Source: Flavobacterium ginsengisoli
GTDB taxonomy: Bacteria; Bacteroidota; Bacteroidia; Flavobacteriales; Flavobacteriaceae
Reading direction: 5' to 3'
Assembly: GCF_029625315.1 (NCBI RefSeq)
Contig: NZ_CP121110.1
Location: 4,563,501 to 4,627,500, forward strand
DNA length: 64,000 nucleotides
Position numbers and translations under genes: made by a program. The stretch's first letter is position 1, and the number at the start of each line of letters is the position of its first letter. Shown one piece after another: positions 55,580 through 64,000 of the stretch. The notes beneath the pieces were generated by a model. The model was not told the origin of the DNA, searched no databases, and saw nothing but the letters and a program-made list of their open reading frames with translations.

Positions 55580-55601
55580 AGGCCCTCTTGTAGAAGGGCC
55601 T
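55580..55601. terminator. Hairpin between the kinase operon and the AhpD-like gene
   Basis: AGGCCCTC pairs with GAAGGGCCT around a short loop, with one imperfection; a weak T-run follows on the minus strand. It probably ends the AhpD-like gene. Confidence 0.6.
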
Positions 55602-55638
55602 GTAATAGTAAATTGCTTGTAAATTTTATCCTTATAAA

Positions 55639-56074
55639 TTATTCTGCACGCATATCGGTTGCAATTCCAATTCGATTCCATGCATTAATAGTAATGATTG
55701 CCATAATGATTTCTGCTAGATATTTTTTATCAAATAATTTAGCAGAGATTTTGATATACTTCTTCAGAAACGTGATTGCTTATTAATGTTATTTCTTCTG
55801 TTAAAGCTAATATTGCTTTTTCTTCATCACTATAAAAATCAGCTTCACGCCAAGCAGTAAGCAGATAAATACGTTGTTCGGTTACACCCAGCTTTCTCGC
55901 GTCTGCAGTGTGCATGTTTATGCAATAAGCACAACCATTTATTTGTGATGCTCTAATTTTAATTAACTCTTTATGTACAGGAGATAGAGAAGTAGAAGCA
56001 ATATATTTTTCTAAACCTAACATGGCTTGATATGCTTCTGGAGCAACTTGCGGGATAACGATTCTTGAGTTCAT
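55639..56074 (-). CDS. Carboxymuconolactone decarboxylase / AhpD-like protein (one-base frameshift)
   Basis: With one surplus A removed near 55750 the protein is 144 residues and ends KLFDKKYLAEIIMAIITINAWNRIG then IATDMRAE, matching the conserved AhpD-like tail. The redox centre is intact: INGCAYCINMHTADARKLG with CxxC and the following His. It is probably a peroxide-detoxifying or redox-active protein. As given the frame ends early at VYQNLC. A Crp-family regulator gene lies 79 bases upstream on the same strand, a common pairing for this family. Confidence 0.85.
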
Positions 56075-56153
56075 TTTTATATGTTTTAAAATTTCATTAC
56101 AAAGGTGGGTAATGTATGCTTTTAAAAACTTGAACTACTTCAAGAAATTCAAC

Positions 56154-56726
56154 TCAGAGTTTTCCAGCTCTTATTTTACTCATAAATTCTGCAGAAAAAT
56201 CCAGATAGGAGGCAAGCATATATTGAGGAACGCGCTGAACAAATTCTGGGAAATGGTCATTAAAGTGATGATATCTTTCTTCGGCTGACATTGTAAATAA
56301 GAATTTGATACGCATTTGCATTGCGCCAAAACTTTTTTGAGTAACAATTCTAAAGTATCTTTCAAGATTAGGAATTTCAAGTAGTAATGCCTCTAAAAGG
56401 TTTTTATCAATGGCAATAACTTCTGAGTTTTCAACTGCCTGCAGATAAAAGCTTGATGGTATGTGATTGTGGTAGCTCAAATAATCAGTAATCCACCAGT
56501 TTTCTATCGCAAATTGAAGTGTTTGCTCTGTACCTTTAGGATTGATGATATATTGTCTCATACAGCCCTTGACAACAAAATACATTGTATTGCAAATTTG
56601 ACCTTCTGTGAGTATATGTTCTTTCTTTTTTATATTAGAAATTTCTAGACATGATTCTAATTTATCTATTTCTGAAGGTTCAAGAGTAATAAATTTTTCA
56701 ATATGGTCAAAAAGCGCTTTGTACAT
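56154..56726 (-). CDS. Crp/Fnr-family transcriptional regulator
   Basis: This 190-residue protein has a cyclic-nucleotide-binding-like beta-barrel at 20-120 (LESCLEISNIKKKEHILTEGQICNTMYFVVKGCMRQY) and a short C-terminal helix-turn-helix at about 155-188 (RVPQYMLASYLDFSAEFMSKIRAGKL). It lacks the Arg-Ser motif needed for cAMP binding, and no Fe-S cysteine pattern is present, so the signal is unknown. It is next to the AhpD-like gene, which it may control. Confidence 0.85.
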   Translation of the reverse strand: MYKALFDHIEKFITLEPSEIDKLESCLEISNIKKKEHILTEGQICNTMYFVVKGCMRQYIINPKGTEQTLQFAIENWWITDYLSYHNHIPSSFYLQAVENSEVIAIDKNLLEALLLEIPNLERYFRIVTQKSFGAMQMRIKFLFTMSAEERYHHFNDHFPEFVQRVPQYMLASYLDFSAEFMSKIRAGKL

Positions 56727-56798
56727 AAGATTATTTTGATTTATACAAAGTTACCTTTTAATTTTTTTCTAAAGACGGAGATTTGAGACTTCTTTAAA

Positions 56799-56832
56799 GC
56801 AAAAAACCATTCGCGTTAACGAATGGTTTTAT
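56799..56832. terminator. Terminator of the thrS-infC-rpmI-rplT operon
   Basis: AAAACCATTCG pairs with CGAATGGTTTT around six bases, with flanking A-runs giving T-runs on the minus strand. It also lies upstream of the Crp-type gene. Confidence 0.85.
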
Positions 56833-56872
56833 ATAATAAGTAAGTAATCTTAAATTGAGTTTATAAAACGTT

Positions 56873-57216
56873 TTATTTTACTTTATTAAGAATAGCTTTG
56901 AAAGCTTCTGGGTGGTTCATAGCTAAATCTGCAAGAACTTTACGGTTCAATTCGATTCCGTTAGCTTTAACTTTCCCCATGAATTGAGAATAAGACATTC
57001 CCTCTAATCTAGCTCCAGCGTTGATACGTTGAATCCATAATGAACGGAAATTTCTTTTATTCTGTTTTCTGTCACGGTAAGCGTAGCTCATCGCTTTCTC
57101 TACCGCGTTCTTAGCAACTGTCCAAACGTTTTTACGTCTACCAAAGAAACCTTTGGCTTGCTTCATTATTTTTTTCTTCTTGCTCTTTTAGCAACTGAAT
57201 TTACCGATCTTGGCAT
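56873..57216 (-). CDS. rplT: Ribosomal protein L20 (one-base frameshift in an A7 run)
   Basis: With one A restored in the run at 57169-57175 this is a normal 114-residue L20: [16 protein letters not shown] then [60 protein letters not shown], and the end ILNKVK. As given the ATG at 57216 reaches a stop after 16 codons, and the remainder starts at an internal ATG at 57166. L20 binds 23S rRNA early in 50S assembly and represses its own operon in other bacteria. It is essential in most species, so a true frameshift is improbable. Confidence 0.95.
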
Positions 57217-57400
57217 AATTTTAATGTGTTTTTGTAGCAGGCGTCCTGAATTGAATCAAAGGAACTTAAAGCCATACTCCAAGGTTATATAAATAATTTT
57301 TTAACCTAAAGAAAATCTTTAGTCTAATGTCTTAAAGTCAAATGTCTAATGTCAGATACTGACTTTTAAACTTTATGACTTTCTAACTTCTGACTTATAA

Positions 57401-57598
57401 TTAGATAATTCTTAATTGTTGTTTAATGCTTCTCATATCTGTTTGGTGAACTAGCGCTGAGTGAGTCAAAGCTAATTTACGTTTTTTAGATTTTTTAGTC
57501 AAGATGTGACTTTTAAAAGCATGCTTTCTTTTAATCTTTCCAGAACCAGTAACTTTAAAACGTTTCTTAGCGCTAGATTTTGTTTTCATTTTAGGCAT
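57401..57598 (-). CDS. rpmI: Ribosomal protein L35
   Basis: This 65-residue, very basic protein reads [30 protein letters not shown] then [19 protein letters not shown], the L35 signature with full family length. It lies between infC and rplT in the conserved order. Its flanking spacers are unusually long and full of GACTTT/GTCAAA-type motifs (57306-57400 and 57602-57714). Confidence 0.95.
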   Translation of the reverse strand: MPKMKTKSSAKKRFKVTGSGKIKRKHAFKSHILTKKSKKRKLALTHSALVHQTDMRSIKQQLRII

Positions 57599-57601
57599 TT
57601 T

Positions 57602-57714
57602 TCCTAGTGTTTTAATTTATTCTTACTTACTTATATCTTTAGTCTGAATGTTTAAAAGTTAAAAGTCAAAAGTCAGTTTATGACTTTTGACTTTAAGACT
57701 TTCGATCTTAAGAC
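57602..57714. repeat. Repeat-rich spacer between infC and rpmI
   Basis: AAAAGTTAAAAGTCAAAAGTCAG and GACTTTTGACTTTAAGACTTTC-type copies of (A)AGTC and GACTTT fold into inverted pairs. A similar tract at 57306-57400 separates rpmI and rplT. No ORF. Confidence 0.55.
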
Positions 57715-58263
57715 TTATTTCTTTTTCTTCGGAGCAATGAACATAATCATTCTCTTTCCTTCCAAAACAGGCATAGCTTCAACTTTACCATGTTCCTCTA
57801 AATCTTGAGCAAGACGTAATAATAGAATCTGACCTTGATCTTTATAAATGATAGAACGTCCTTTAAAGAATACGAAAGCTTTTAATTTAGCTCCCTCTTT
57901 TAAGAATTTTTCAGCGTTCTTTCTTTTAAATTCATAATCATGCTCATCTGTTTGAGGACCAAATCGAATTTCCTTTACCACAACTTGAGAAGATTTAGCC
58001 TTCAAAGCCTTATCTCTTTTCTTTTGTTCGTAAACAAATTTCTTGTAATCCATGATTTTACAAACCGGTGGTTCCGCATTTGGCGAAATTTCAACTAAAT
58101 CCAATTCAAATTGGTCAGCTAAACGTAGCGCGTCAGCGATTTTAAAAACCCCAGGTTCAATGTTTTCACCTACAAGACGTACTTCAGGAACACGAATAAG
58201 ATTGTTTATTCTGTGTGCATCTTTCTTCTCTACTCGAGGTTGAAAACCTCTGTTACTTTTTAT
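57715..58263 (-). CDS. infC: Translation initiation factor IF-3, non-ATG start (ATA)
   Basis: The conserved protein begins [20 protein letters not shown] directly after an ATA codon at 58263-58261; there is no ATG, GTG or TTG at the expected position. The first ATG-like start would be within the domain. The product is 182 residues: N-terminal domain ([41 protein letters not shown]), linker, and C-terminal domain ([27 protein letters not shown] to [17 protein letters not shown]). E. coli infC uses AUU so that IF-3 can discriminate against its own start; ATA here fits the same feedback. It lies 22 bases after thrS. Confidence 0.93.
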   Translation of the reverse strand: MKSNRGFQPRVEKKDAHRINNLIRVPEVRLVGENIEPGVFKIADALRLADQFELDLVEISPNAEPPVCKIMDYKKFVYEQKKRDKALKAKSSQVVVKEIRFGPQTDEHDYEFKRKNAEKFLKEGAKLKAFVFFKGRSIIYKDQGQILLLRLAQDLEEHGKVEAMPVLEGKRMIMFIAPKKKK

Positions 58264-58285
58264 TGCTATGACTTTCTAATTTAAG

Positions 58286-60232
58286 TTAAACTGTAAATAC
58301 TTTTAATGTCTTTTTTATCTCTTCGTCTACAATCGCGACAAATTCTTCGATTGAAACTGTGATATTGCCTTTTCCTTCTTGTCCGTGACGACGAATAGAA
58401 ATCGTGCCATTTTTCTCTTCTTCCTCACCAACGATAAGCATAAATGGAATTTTCTGCATTTCTGCATCTCTAATTTTCTTACCGATAGTTTCATTTCGGT
58501 TGTCAATTAGGGCGCGAATTTCGTGATTTTCTAGCAAATCTAAAACTTTTTTAGCATAATTTTCGTATTTCTCGCTCAAAGACAAGATAATAGCCTGCTC
58601 AGGCATTAACCAAAGTGGGAAATTTCCTGCTGTATGCTCTAGTAAAATTGCTATAAAACGTTCCATAGATCCAAAAGGAGCTCTGTGAATCATAACAGGG
58701 CGATGTAATTCATTATCAGCGCCTTTATAAGTCAATTCAAAACGTTCAGGCAAGTTGTAATCTACCTGAATTGTTCCTAATTGCCATTGTCTTCCCAAAG
58801 CATCTTTTACCATGAAATCAAGTTTCGGACCATAAAATGTCGCTTCACCATATTCGACAACAGTATTAAGACCTTTGTCTTTTGCTGCGTTGATAATTGC
58901 ATTTTCTGCCTTTTCCCAATTTTCATCAGTACCAATATACTTGTCTCTATTTTCCTGATCTCTTAATGAAATCTGAGCAGTAAAGTTCTCAAAGCCTAAT
59001 GAGCCAAATACGTACAATACAAGGTCAATTACTTTTTTGAATTCTTCGTCTAATTGCTCCGGAGTACAGAAGATATGCGCATCATCTTGAGTGAATCCTC
59101 TAACGCGAGTTAAACCATGTAATTCTCCAGATTGCTCATATCTGTAAACGGTACCAAACTCAGCATAACGCTTAGGTAGATCTTTATATGACCAAGGTCT
59201 TACGTTGTAAATCTCACAGTGATGAGGACAGTTCATTGGTTTCAATAAAAATTCTTCACCCTCAGCTGGTGTATGAATTGGTTGGAAACTATCTGCCCCA
59301 TACTTTGCATAATGACCAGAAGTTACATAAAGTTCTTTTTGGCCAATGTGCGGACTCACAACTTGCTCGTATCCAGCTTTCTTTTGAGCTTTCTTTAAAA
59401 ATTGCTCCAAACGCTCTCTAAGAGCAGCGCCTTTAGGTAGCCATAAAGGCAAACCTTGACCTACTTTTTGAGAAAAAGCGAACAACTCCAACTCTTTTCC
59501 TAATTTACGGTGATCACGACGTTTTGCCTCCTCAAGAAGTTCAAGATATTCAGTTAAATCTTTTTGTTTAGGGAAAGAAGTTCCGTAAACACGAGTCAAC
59601 TGTTTGTTTTTCTCATCACCTCTCCAGTAAGCACCGGCAACACTCATGATTTTTACAGCTTTGATTATTCCAGTATTTGGAATATGTCCACCACGGCATA
59701 AATCAGTAAAAGTTGCATGGTCACAAAAAGTAATAGTTCCGTCTTCAAGGTTTGAAATTAATTCAGTCTTATAAACGTTATCCTTATACATTTCTAGCGC
59801 CTCTGCTTTGCTTACTGGGCGCATTTTGAAATCATATTTTCCTCTAGAGATTTCAAGAATACGATCTTCAATCTTTTTGAAGTCAGCTTCAGAAATCTTT
59901 TGATCTTCAAAATCTACATCATAATAAAAACCATTAGCAATTGCAGGCCCAAGAGTTAATTTGATTCCTGGGTACAATTCCTCAAGGGCTTGTGCCATTA
60001 CGTGCGAAGTCGAATGCCAGAAAGCTTTTTTTCCTTCTGCATCATTCCAAGTATATAGTATAAGATTACCGTCGGTCGTTAATGGAGTTTCGGTTTCAAT
60101 AGTTGTACCATTAAAAGATGCAGAAATCACATTTCTAGCAAAACCTTCGCTAATGTTTTTAGCGACCTCCATTGGAGTTACGCCTGAAGCAAACTCTCTA
60201 ATTGACCCATCGGGTAAAGTAATCTTGATCAT
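58286..60232 (-). CDS. thrS: Threonyl-tRNA synthetase
   Basis: This 648-residue class II synthetase has the TGS domain at 1-62 ([20 protein letters not shown]), the editing domain with [17 protein letters not shown] and [25 protein letters not shown] (HxxxH...C-type site), the catalytic core with motif 2 ([29 protein letters not shown]) and motif 3 ([18 protein letters not shown]). An anticodon-binding C-terminus ([21 protein letters not shown]) closes it. Length is typical. It is the first gene of the thrS-infC-rpmI-rplT operon. Confidence 0.95.
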   Translation of the reverse strand: MIKITLPDGSIREFASGVTPMEVAKNISEGFARNVISASFNGTTIETETPLTTDGNLILYTWNDAEGKKAFWHSTSHVMAQALEELYPGIKLTLGPAIANGFYYDVDFEDQKISEADFKKIEDRILEISRGKYDFKMRPVSKAEALEMYKDNVYKTELISNLEDGTITFCDHATFTDLCRGGHIPNTGIIKAVKIMSVAGAYWRGDEKNKQLTRVYGTSFPKQKDLTEYLELLEEAKRRDHRKLGKELELFAFSQKVGQGLPLWLPKGAALRERLEQFLKKAQKKAGYEQVVSPHIGQKELYVTSGHYAKYGADSFQPIHTPAEGEEFLLKPMNCPHHCEIYNVRPWSYKDLPKRYAEFGTVYRYEQSGELHGLTRVRGFTQDDAHIFCTPEQLDEEFKKVIDLVLYVFGSLGFENFTAQISLRDQENRDKYIGTDENWEKAENAIINAAKDKGLNTVVEYGEATFYGPKLDFMVKDALGRQWQLGTIQVDYNLPERFELTYKGADNELHRPVMIHRAPFGSMERFIAILLEHTAGNFPLWLMPEQAIILSLSEKYENYAKKVLDLLENHEIRALIDNRNETIGKKIRDAEMQKIPFMLIVGEEEEKNGTISIRRHGQEGKGNITVSIEEFVAIVDEEIKKTLKVFTV

Positions 60233-60252
60233 TGTTTATAATTTTGTGAATG

Positions 60253-60283
60253 CAAATATACGTGATTACAAAAATACATACAA
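60253..60283 (-). promoter_or_regulatory. thrS operon promoter (TTG-N20-TATATTTG)
   Basis: On the minus strand TTG, 20-base spacer, TATATTTG, then CATTCACAA, 20 bases before the ATG. The sequence after the -7 box is GCATTC, not the GCACCC seen for stable RNA. Confidence 0.8.
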
Positions 60284-60411
60284 TATATAAGTACAAGTTT
60301 ACTCTATTATATAATAAGTATTGTCTTTTGTCTATTATTTTATATTATATTATATGTAAAGCTAATTCTTTTTCAAAACCTCACGTCTTTACTTTATATG
60401 TACATATATAA

Positions 60412-60541
60412 TATAAGTATGGAATATAAGTATGGAATATAAGTATGGAATATAAGTATGGAATAGGAGTATGGAATAGAAGTATGGAATAGAAGTATGG
60501 AATAGAAGTATGGAATAGAAGTATGGAATAGAAGTATGGAA
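60412..60541. repeat. Ten-unit 13-bp tandem repeat in two variant blocks
   Basis: Four units of TATAAGTATGGAA, one TAGGAGTATGGAA, then five TAGAAGTATGGAA. The unit is not a multiple of three, so the frames read across it are not coding. It lies between thrS and the rRNA operon and has no spacer structure, hence it is not a CRISPR array. Confidence 0.95.
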
Positions 60542-60893
60542 TATGATGCTGGGTAGATGGGAAACCTTAAGTTTTATAATAAACAAGGATCTTTTGCGGC
60601 CGAAGGCCTGCCTAAAAAGGATTTCCGCTTCCATCGGGGCTATGGCGGAGCATTTTTGGAACACATTTTTACGGAAAGCGCCCCTTTAAGAATATAAGGA
60701 GCCGCGCAAAAAGGGCATGAAATGGCGGAAACTCCGCAAAAGCGGCATTGAAAAACCCCGATAAAACGGCAAAACCGCACCGCAGTTCAGAAAAACCCCA
60801 CACAGCGCCAAAAAAAAGCAGAGCGTAAAGGGACTGCTTCCAGACAGTTACGGAAAAAGGCAAAAAAAGATTAAAAAAAGCGGCTAAAAAAGC
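60542..60893. other. GC-richer spacer upstream of the rRNA promoters, no gene seen
   Basis: The stretch begins GATGCTGGGTAGATGGGAAACC and contains short inverted motifs such as GCGGCCGAAGGCCTGC. Its base composition is clearly higher in GC than the surrounding genome. I recall similar sequence upstream of rRNA operons in this genus. Short minus-strand frames here do not look coding. Confidence 0.5.
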
Positions 60894-60923
60894 TTGGAAA
60901 AGCGGAAAAAGGTTCTACTTTTG
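60894..60923 (+). promoter_or_regulatory. rRNA promoter P1 (TTG-N19-TACTTTTG-CACCCGC)
   Basis: TTG at 60894-60896, 19-base spacer, TACTTTTG at 60916-60923, then CACCCGC. Perfect fit to the phylum consensus. Confidence 0.8.
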
Positions 60924-61014
60924 CACCCGCAACAGCAAAACGCTCATCGAAATGCCGGCAAGGGAATAAGAATTAAAAAGGGAAGAAATTTTCTAAAAAA
61001 AGATTCGAAAAAGC

Positions 61015-61045
61015 TTGCGAGATTTGAAAAAGCGATTTACATTTG
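61015..61045 (+). promoter_or_regulatory. rRNA promoter P2 (TTG-N20-TACATTTG-CACCCCGC)
   Basis: TTG at 61015-61017, 20-base spacer, TACATTTG at 61038-61045, then CACCCCGC. Confidence 0.8.
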
Positions 61046-61139
61046 CACCCCGCAAAACACGGAAAGCTCTTTGATAGACTGGGAAGGAAAAAGGAAAATG
61101 GAGGCGAAAATAAAGCTTCAAAATTTTTCAAATTTTTTC

Positions 61140-61170
61140 TTGCAGGTTTAAAAAATTAGTTTTAGTTTTG
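61140..61170 (+). promoter_or_regulatory. rRNA promoter P3 (TTG-N20-TAGTTTTG-CACCCGC)
   Basis: TTG at 61140-61142, 20-base spacer, TAGTTTTG at 61163-61170, then CACCCGC. It is about 170 bases before the mature 16S 5' end. Confidence 0.8.
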
Positions 61171-61340
61171 CACCCGCTTTGAAACACAAGCGATGAAGAA
61201 ATAAAGACACGTTCGTAGACATATTGAATTGACAGCCGTTCTGAAAGAGATTTCAGAACATAAAGAATAAGAGCATTAGAATCGAGAGATTCGATAAAGA
61301 ACCGCTAAGTTTAGCGCATCGCAATATAATATTAAAATAT

Positions 61341-62854
<1,514 letters not shown>

Positions 62855-62981
62855 CTAGAGCCCTAATGTTAGTGCTTGCACACGTTTGGGAAATAAGATG
62901 CGCAGCATCGGTTTTTTGGATCTTGAAATTGTATTGCTCTTGCTGTTAATTTAAAAAAATGATAAAACTTAAGTAAAACAG

Positions 62982-63055
62982 AGTCTCGTAGCTCAGCTGG
63001 TTAGAGTACTACACTGATAATGTAGGGGTCGGCAGTTCGAGTCTGCCCGGGACTA
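62982..63055 (+). tRNA. tRNA-Ile (anticodon GAT), in the rRNA spacer
   Basis: A 74-base cloverleaf: acceptor AGTCTCG with CGGGACT, anticodon loop CTGATAA (GAT), T-arm GGCAGTTCGAGTCTGCC, discriminator A. It is the first tRNA between 16S and 23S. Confidence 0.96.
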
Positions 63056-63110
63056 CTATTTGACTTAAAAGAAGGAAATTCTAGAGTTGAAAGGTTACGA
63101 ATTACAAAAA

Positions 63111-63144
63111 AAATTCATAATTCATAATTCACAATTCATAATTA
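63111..63144. repeat. AATTCATA/AATTCACA microsatellite-like tract in the rRNA spacer
   Basis: Four or so near-copies of AATTCATA sit between the two spacer tRNAs. Similar tracts occur in other spacers of the window (295-327, 4371-4395). Confidence 0.7.
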
Positions 63145-63148
63145 GATT

Positions 63149-63222
63149 GGGGGATTAGCTCAGCTGGCTAGAGCGCCTGCCTTGCACGCAGGAGGTCAAC
63201 GGTTCGACTCCGTTATTCTCCA
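63149..63222 (+). tRNA. tRNA-Ala (anticodon TGC), in the rRNA spacer
   Basis: A 74-base cloverleaf: acceptor GGGGGAT with ATTCTCC (two G-T pairs), anticodon loop TTGCACG with TGC, T-arm AACGGTTCGACTCCGTT, discriminator A. Confidence 0.96.
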
Positions 63223-63357
63223 CAGGTCCGAAAGGGCATAAGTTCATTGACATATTGGGATAAGAAAATAATAAGAAAGTAGAAAGCGTTTTCTGTTATG
63301 GCAGCAATGCATATGATAGGAAACAAAACAAAACGGATCATATTAAATTATGATTTG

Positions 63358-64000
<643 letters not shown>

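Noticed and set aside
56154..56726. Truncation of the Crp-family regulator
   Set aside because: About 190 residues with a short C-terminal helix-turn-helix is normal for this Bacteroidota subgroup.
57166..57216. rplT as a shortened L20 starting at 57166
   Set aside because: The missing 17 residues ([16 protein letters not shown]...) are present in another frame just upstream, so the gene is full length with one base missing.
60412..60541. CRISPR array
   Set aside because: Units are contiguous 13-bp copies with no spacers and no cas genes nearby.
60389..60664. Minus-strand ORF (91 codons) across the 13-bp repeat
   Set aside because: The protein is a translation of the tandem repeat in successive frames, of low complexity, with no conserved content.
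60669..60863. Minus-strand ORF in the rRNA upstream region
   Set aside because: Composition is unlike the proteins of this genome, and no family or signal is visible.

Overview
The window looks like a chromosomal piece from a Flavobacterium-type member of the Bacteroidota. The DNA is AT-rich, and promoters follow the TTG-N19/21-TAnnTTTG pattern of that phylum. There is a type IX secretion (T9SS) C-terminal sorting domain, many Bacteroidota lipoproteins, a zeaxanthin-type carotenoid cluster, and a 16S-Ile-Ala-23S operon whose 16S ends GGAACACCTCC. No prophage, plasmid, IS element, CRISPR array or defence island was seen; this is mostly core chromosome.

Layout. 1-14.5 kb: a partial four-helix-bundle gene, a CWC/DUF5522 protein, a siderophore/B12-type ABC importer, trmL, an rluE-like gene, an SDR, a large secreted T9SS nuclease, a MepB-like protein, then an ECF sigma factor overlapping a protein that appears to span both membranes (anti-sigma plus outer-membrane barrel). 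14.7-21 kb: rmuC, thioesterase, VOC, YceI, SDR39U1 and a coupled TetR/ABC1-kinase pair. 21-27 kb: a light-response cluster (photolyase, SRPBCC protein, crtZ, crtB, crtI, and a MerR/B12-domain regulator of CarH/LitR type). 27-31 kb: a TPR protein, three identical tRNA-Lys genes, tRNA-Leu, a DUF6438 lipoprotein, shikimate kinase, a PRTase and an S4 protein. 31-39 kb: an FKBP lipoprotein, split transketolase, a GT2/GT-C glycosylation pair and a YdjC/ChbG deacetylase. 39-46 kb: tgt, an LptF/G permease, EamA, accA, dnaB. 46-56 kb: two unrelated signalling modules, the second containing an apparently dead histidine-kinase paralogue, plus a Crp/AhpD pair. 56-64 kb: the thrS-infC-rpmI-rplT operon (infC starts with ATA), then an rRNA operon behind three tandem promoters.

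Two cross-cutting observations matter most. First, about 14 conserved genes carry single-base indels (16 in all). Six are an A8 tract read as A7. One is in the essential gene rplT, so I treat these mainly as sequence errors and give the gene extents with the frame restored. Second, all five stable-RNA promoters that I could place (three rRNA, two tRNA-Lys) continue TAnnTTTG directly into GCACCC, while the protein-gene promoters do not. This is a candidate growth-rate or stringent-control discriminator.

Everything here was read by eye. Family names rest on motif recognition, not on database searches.
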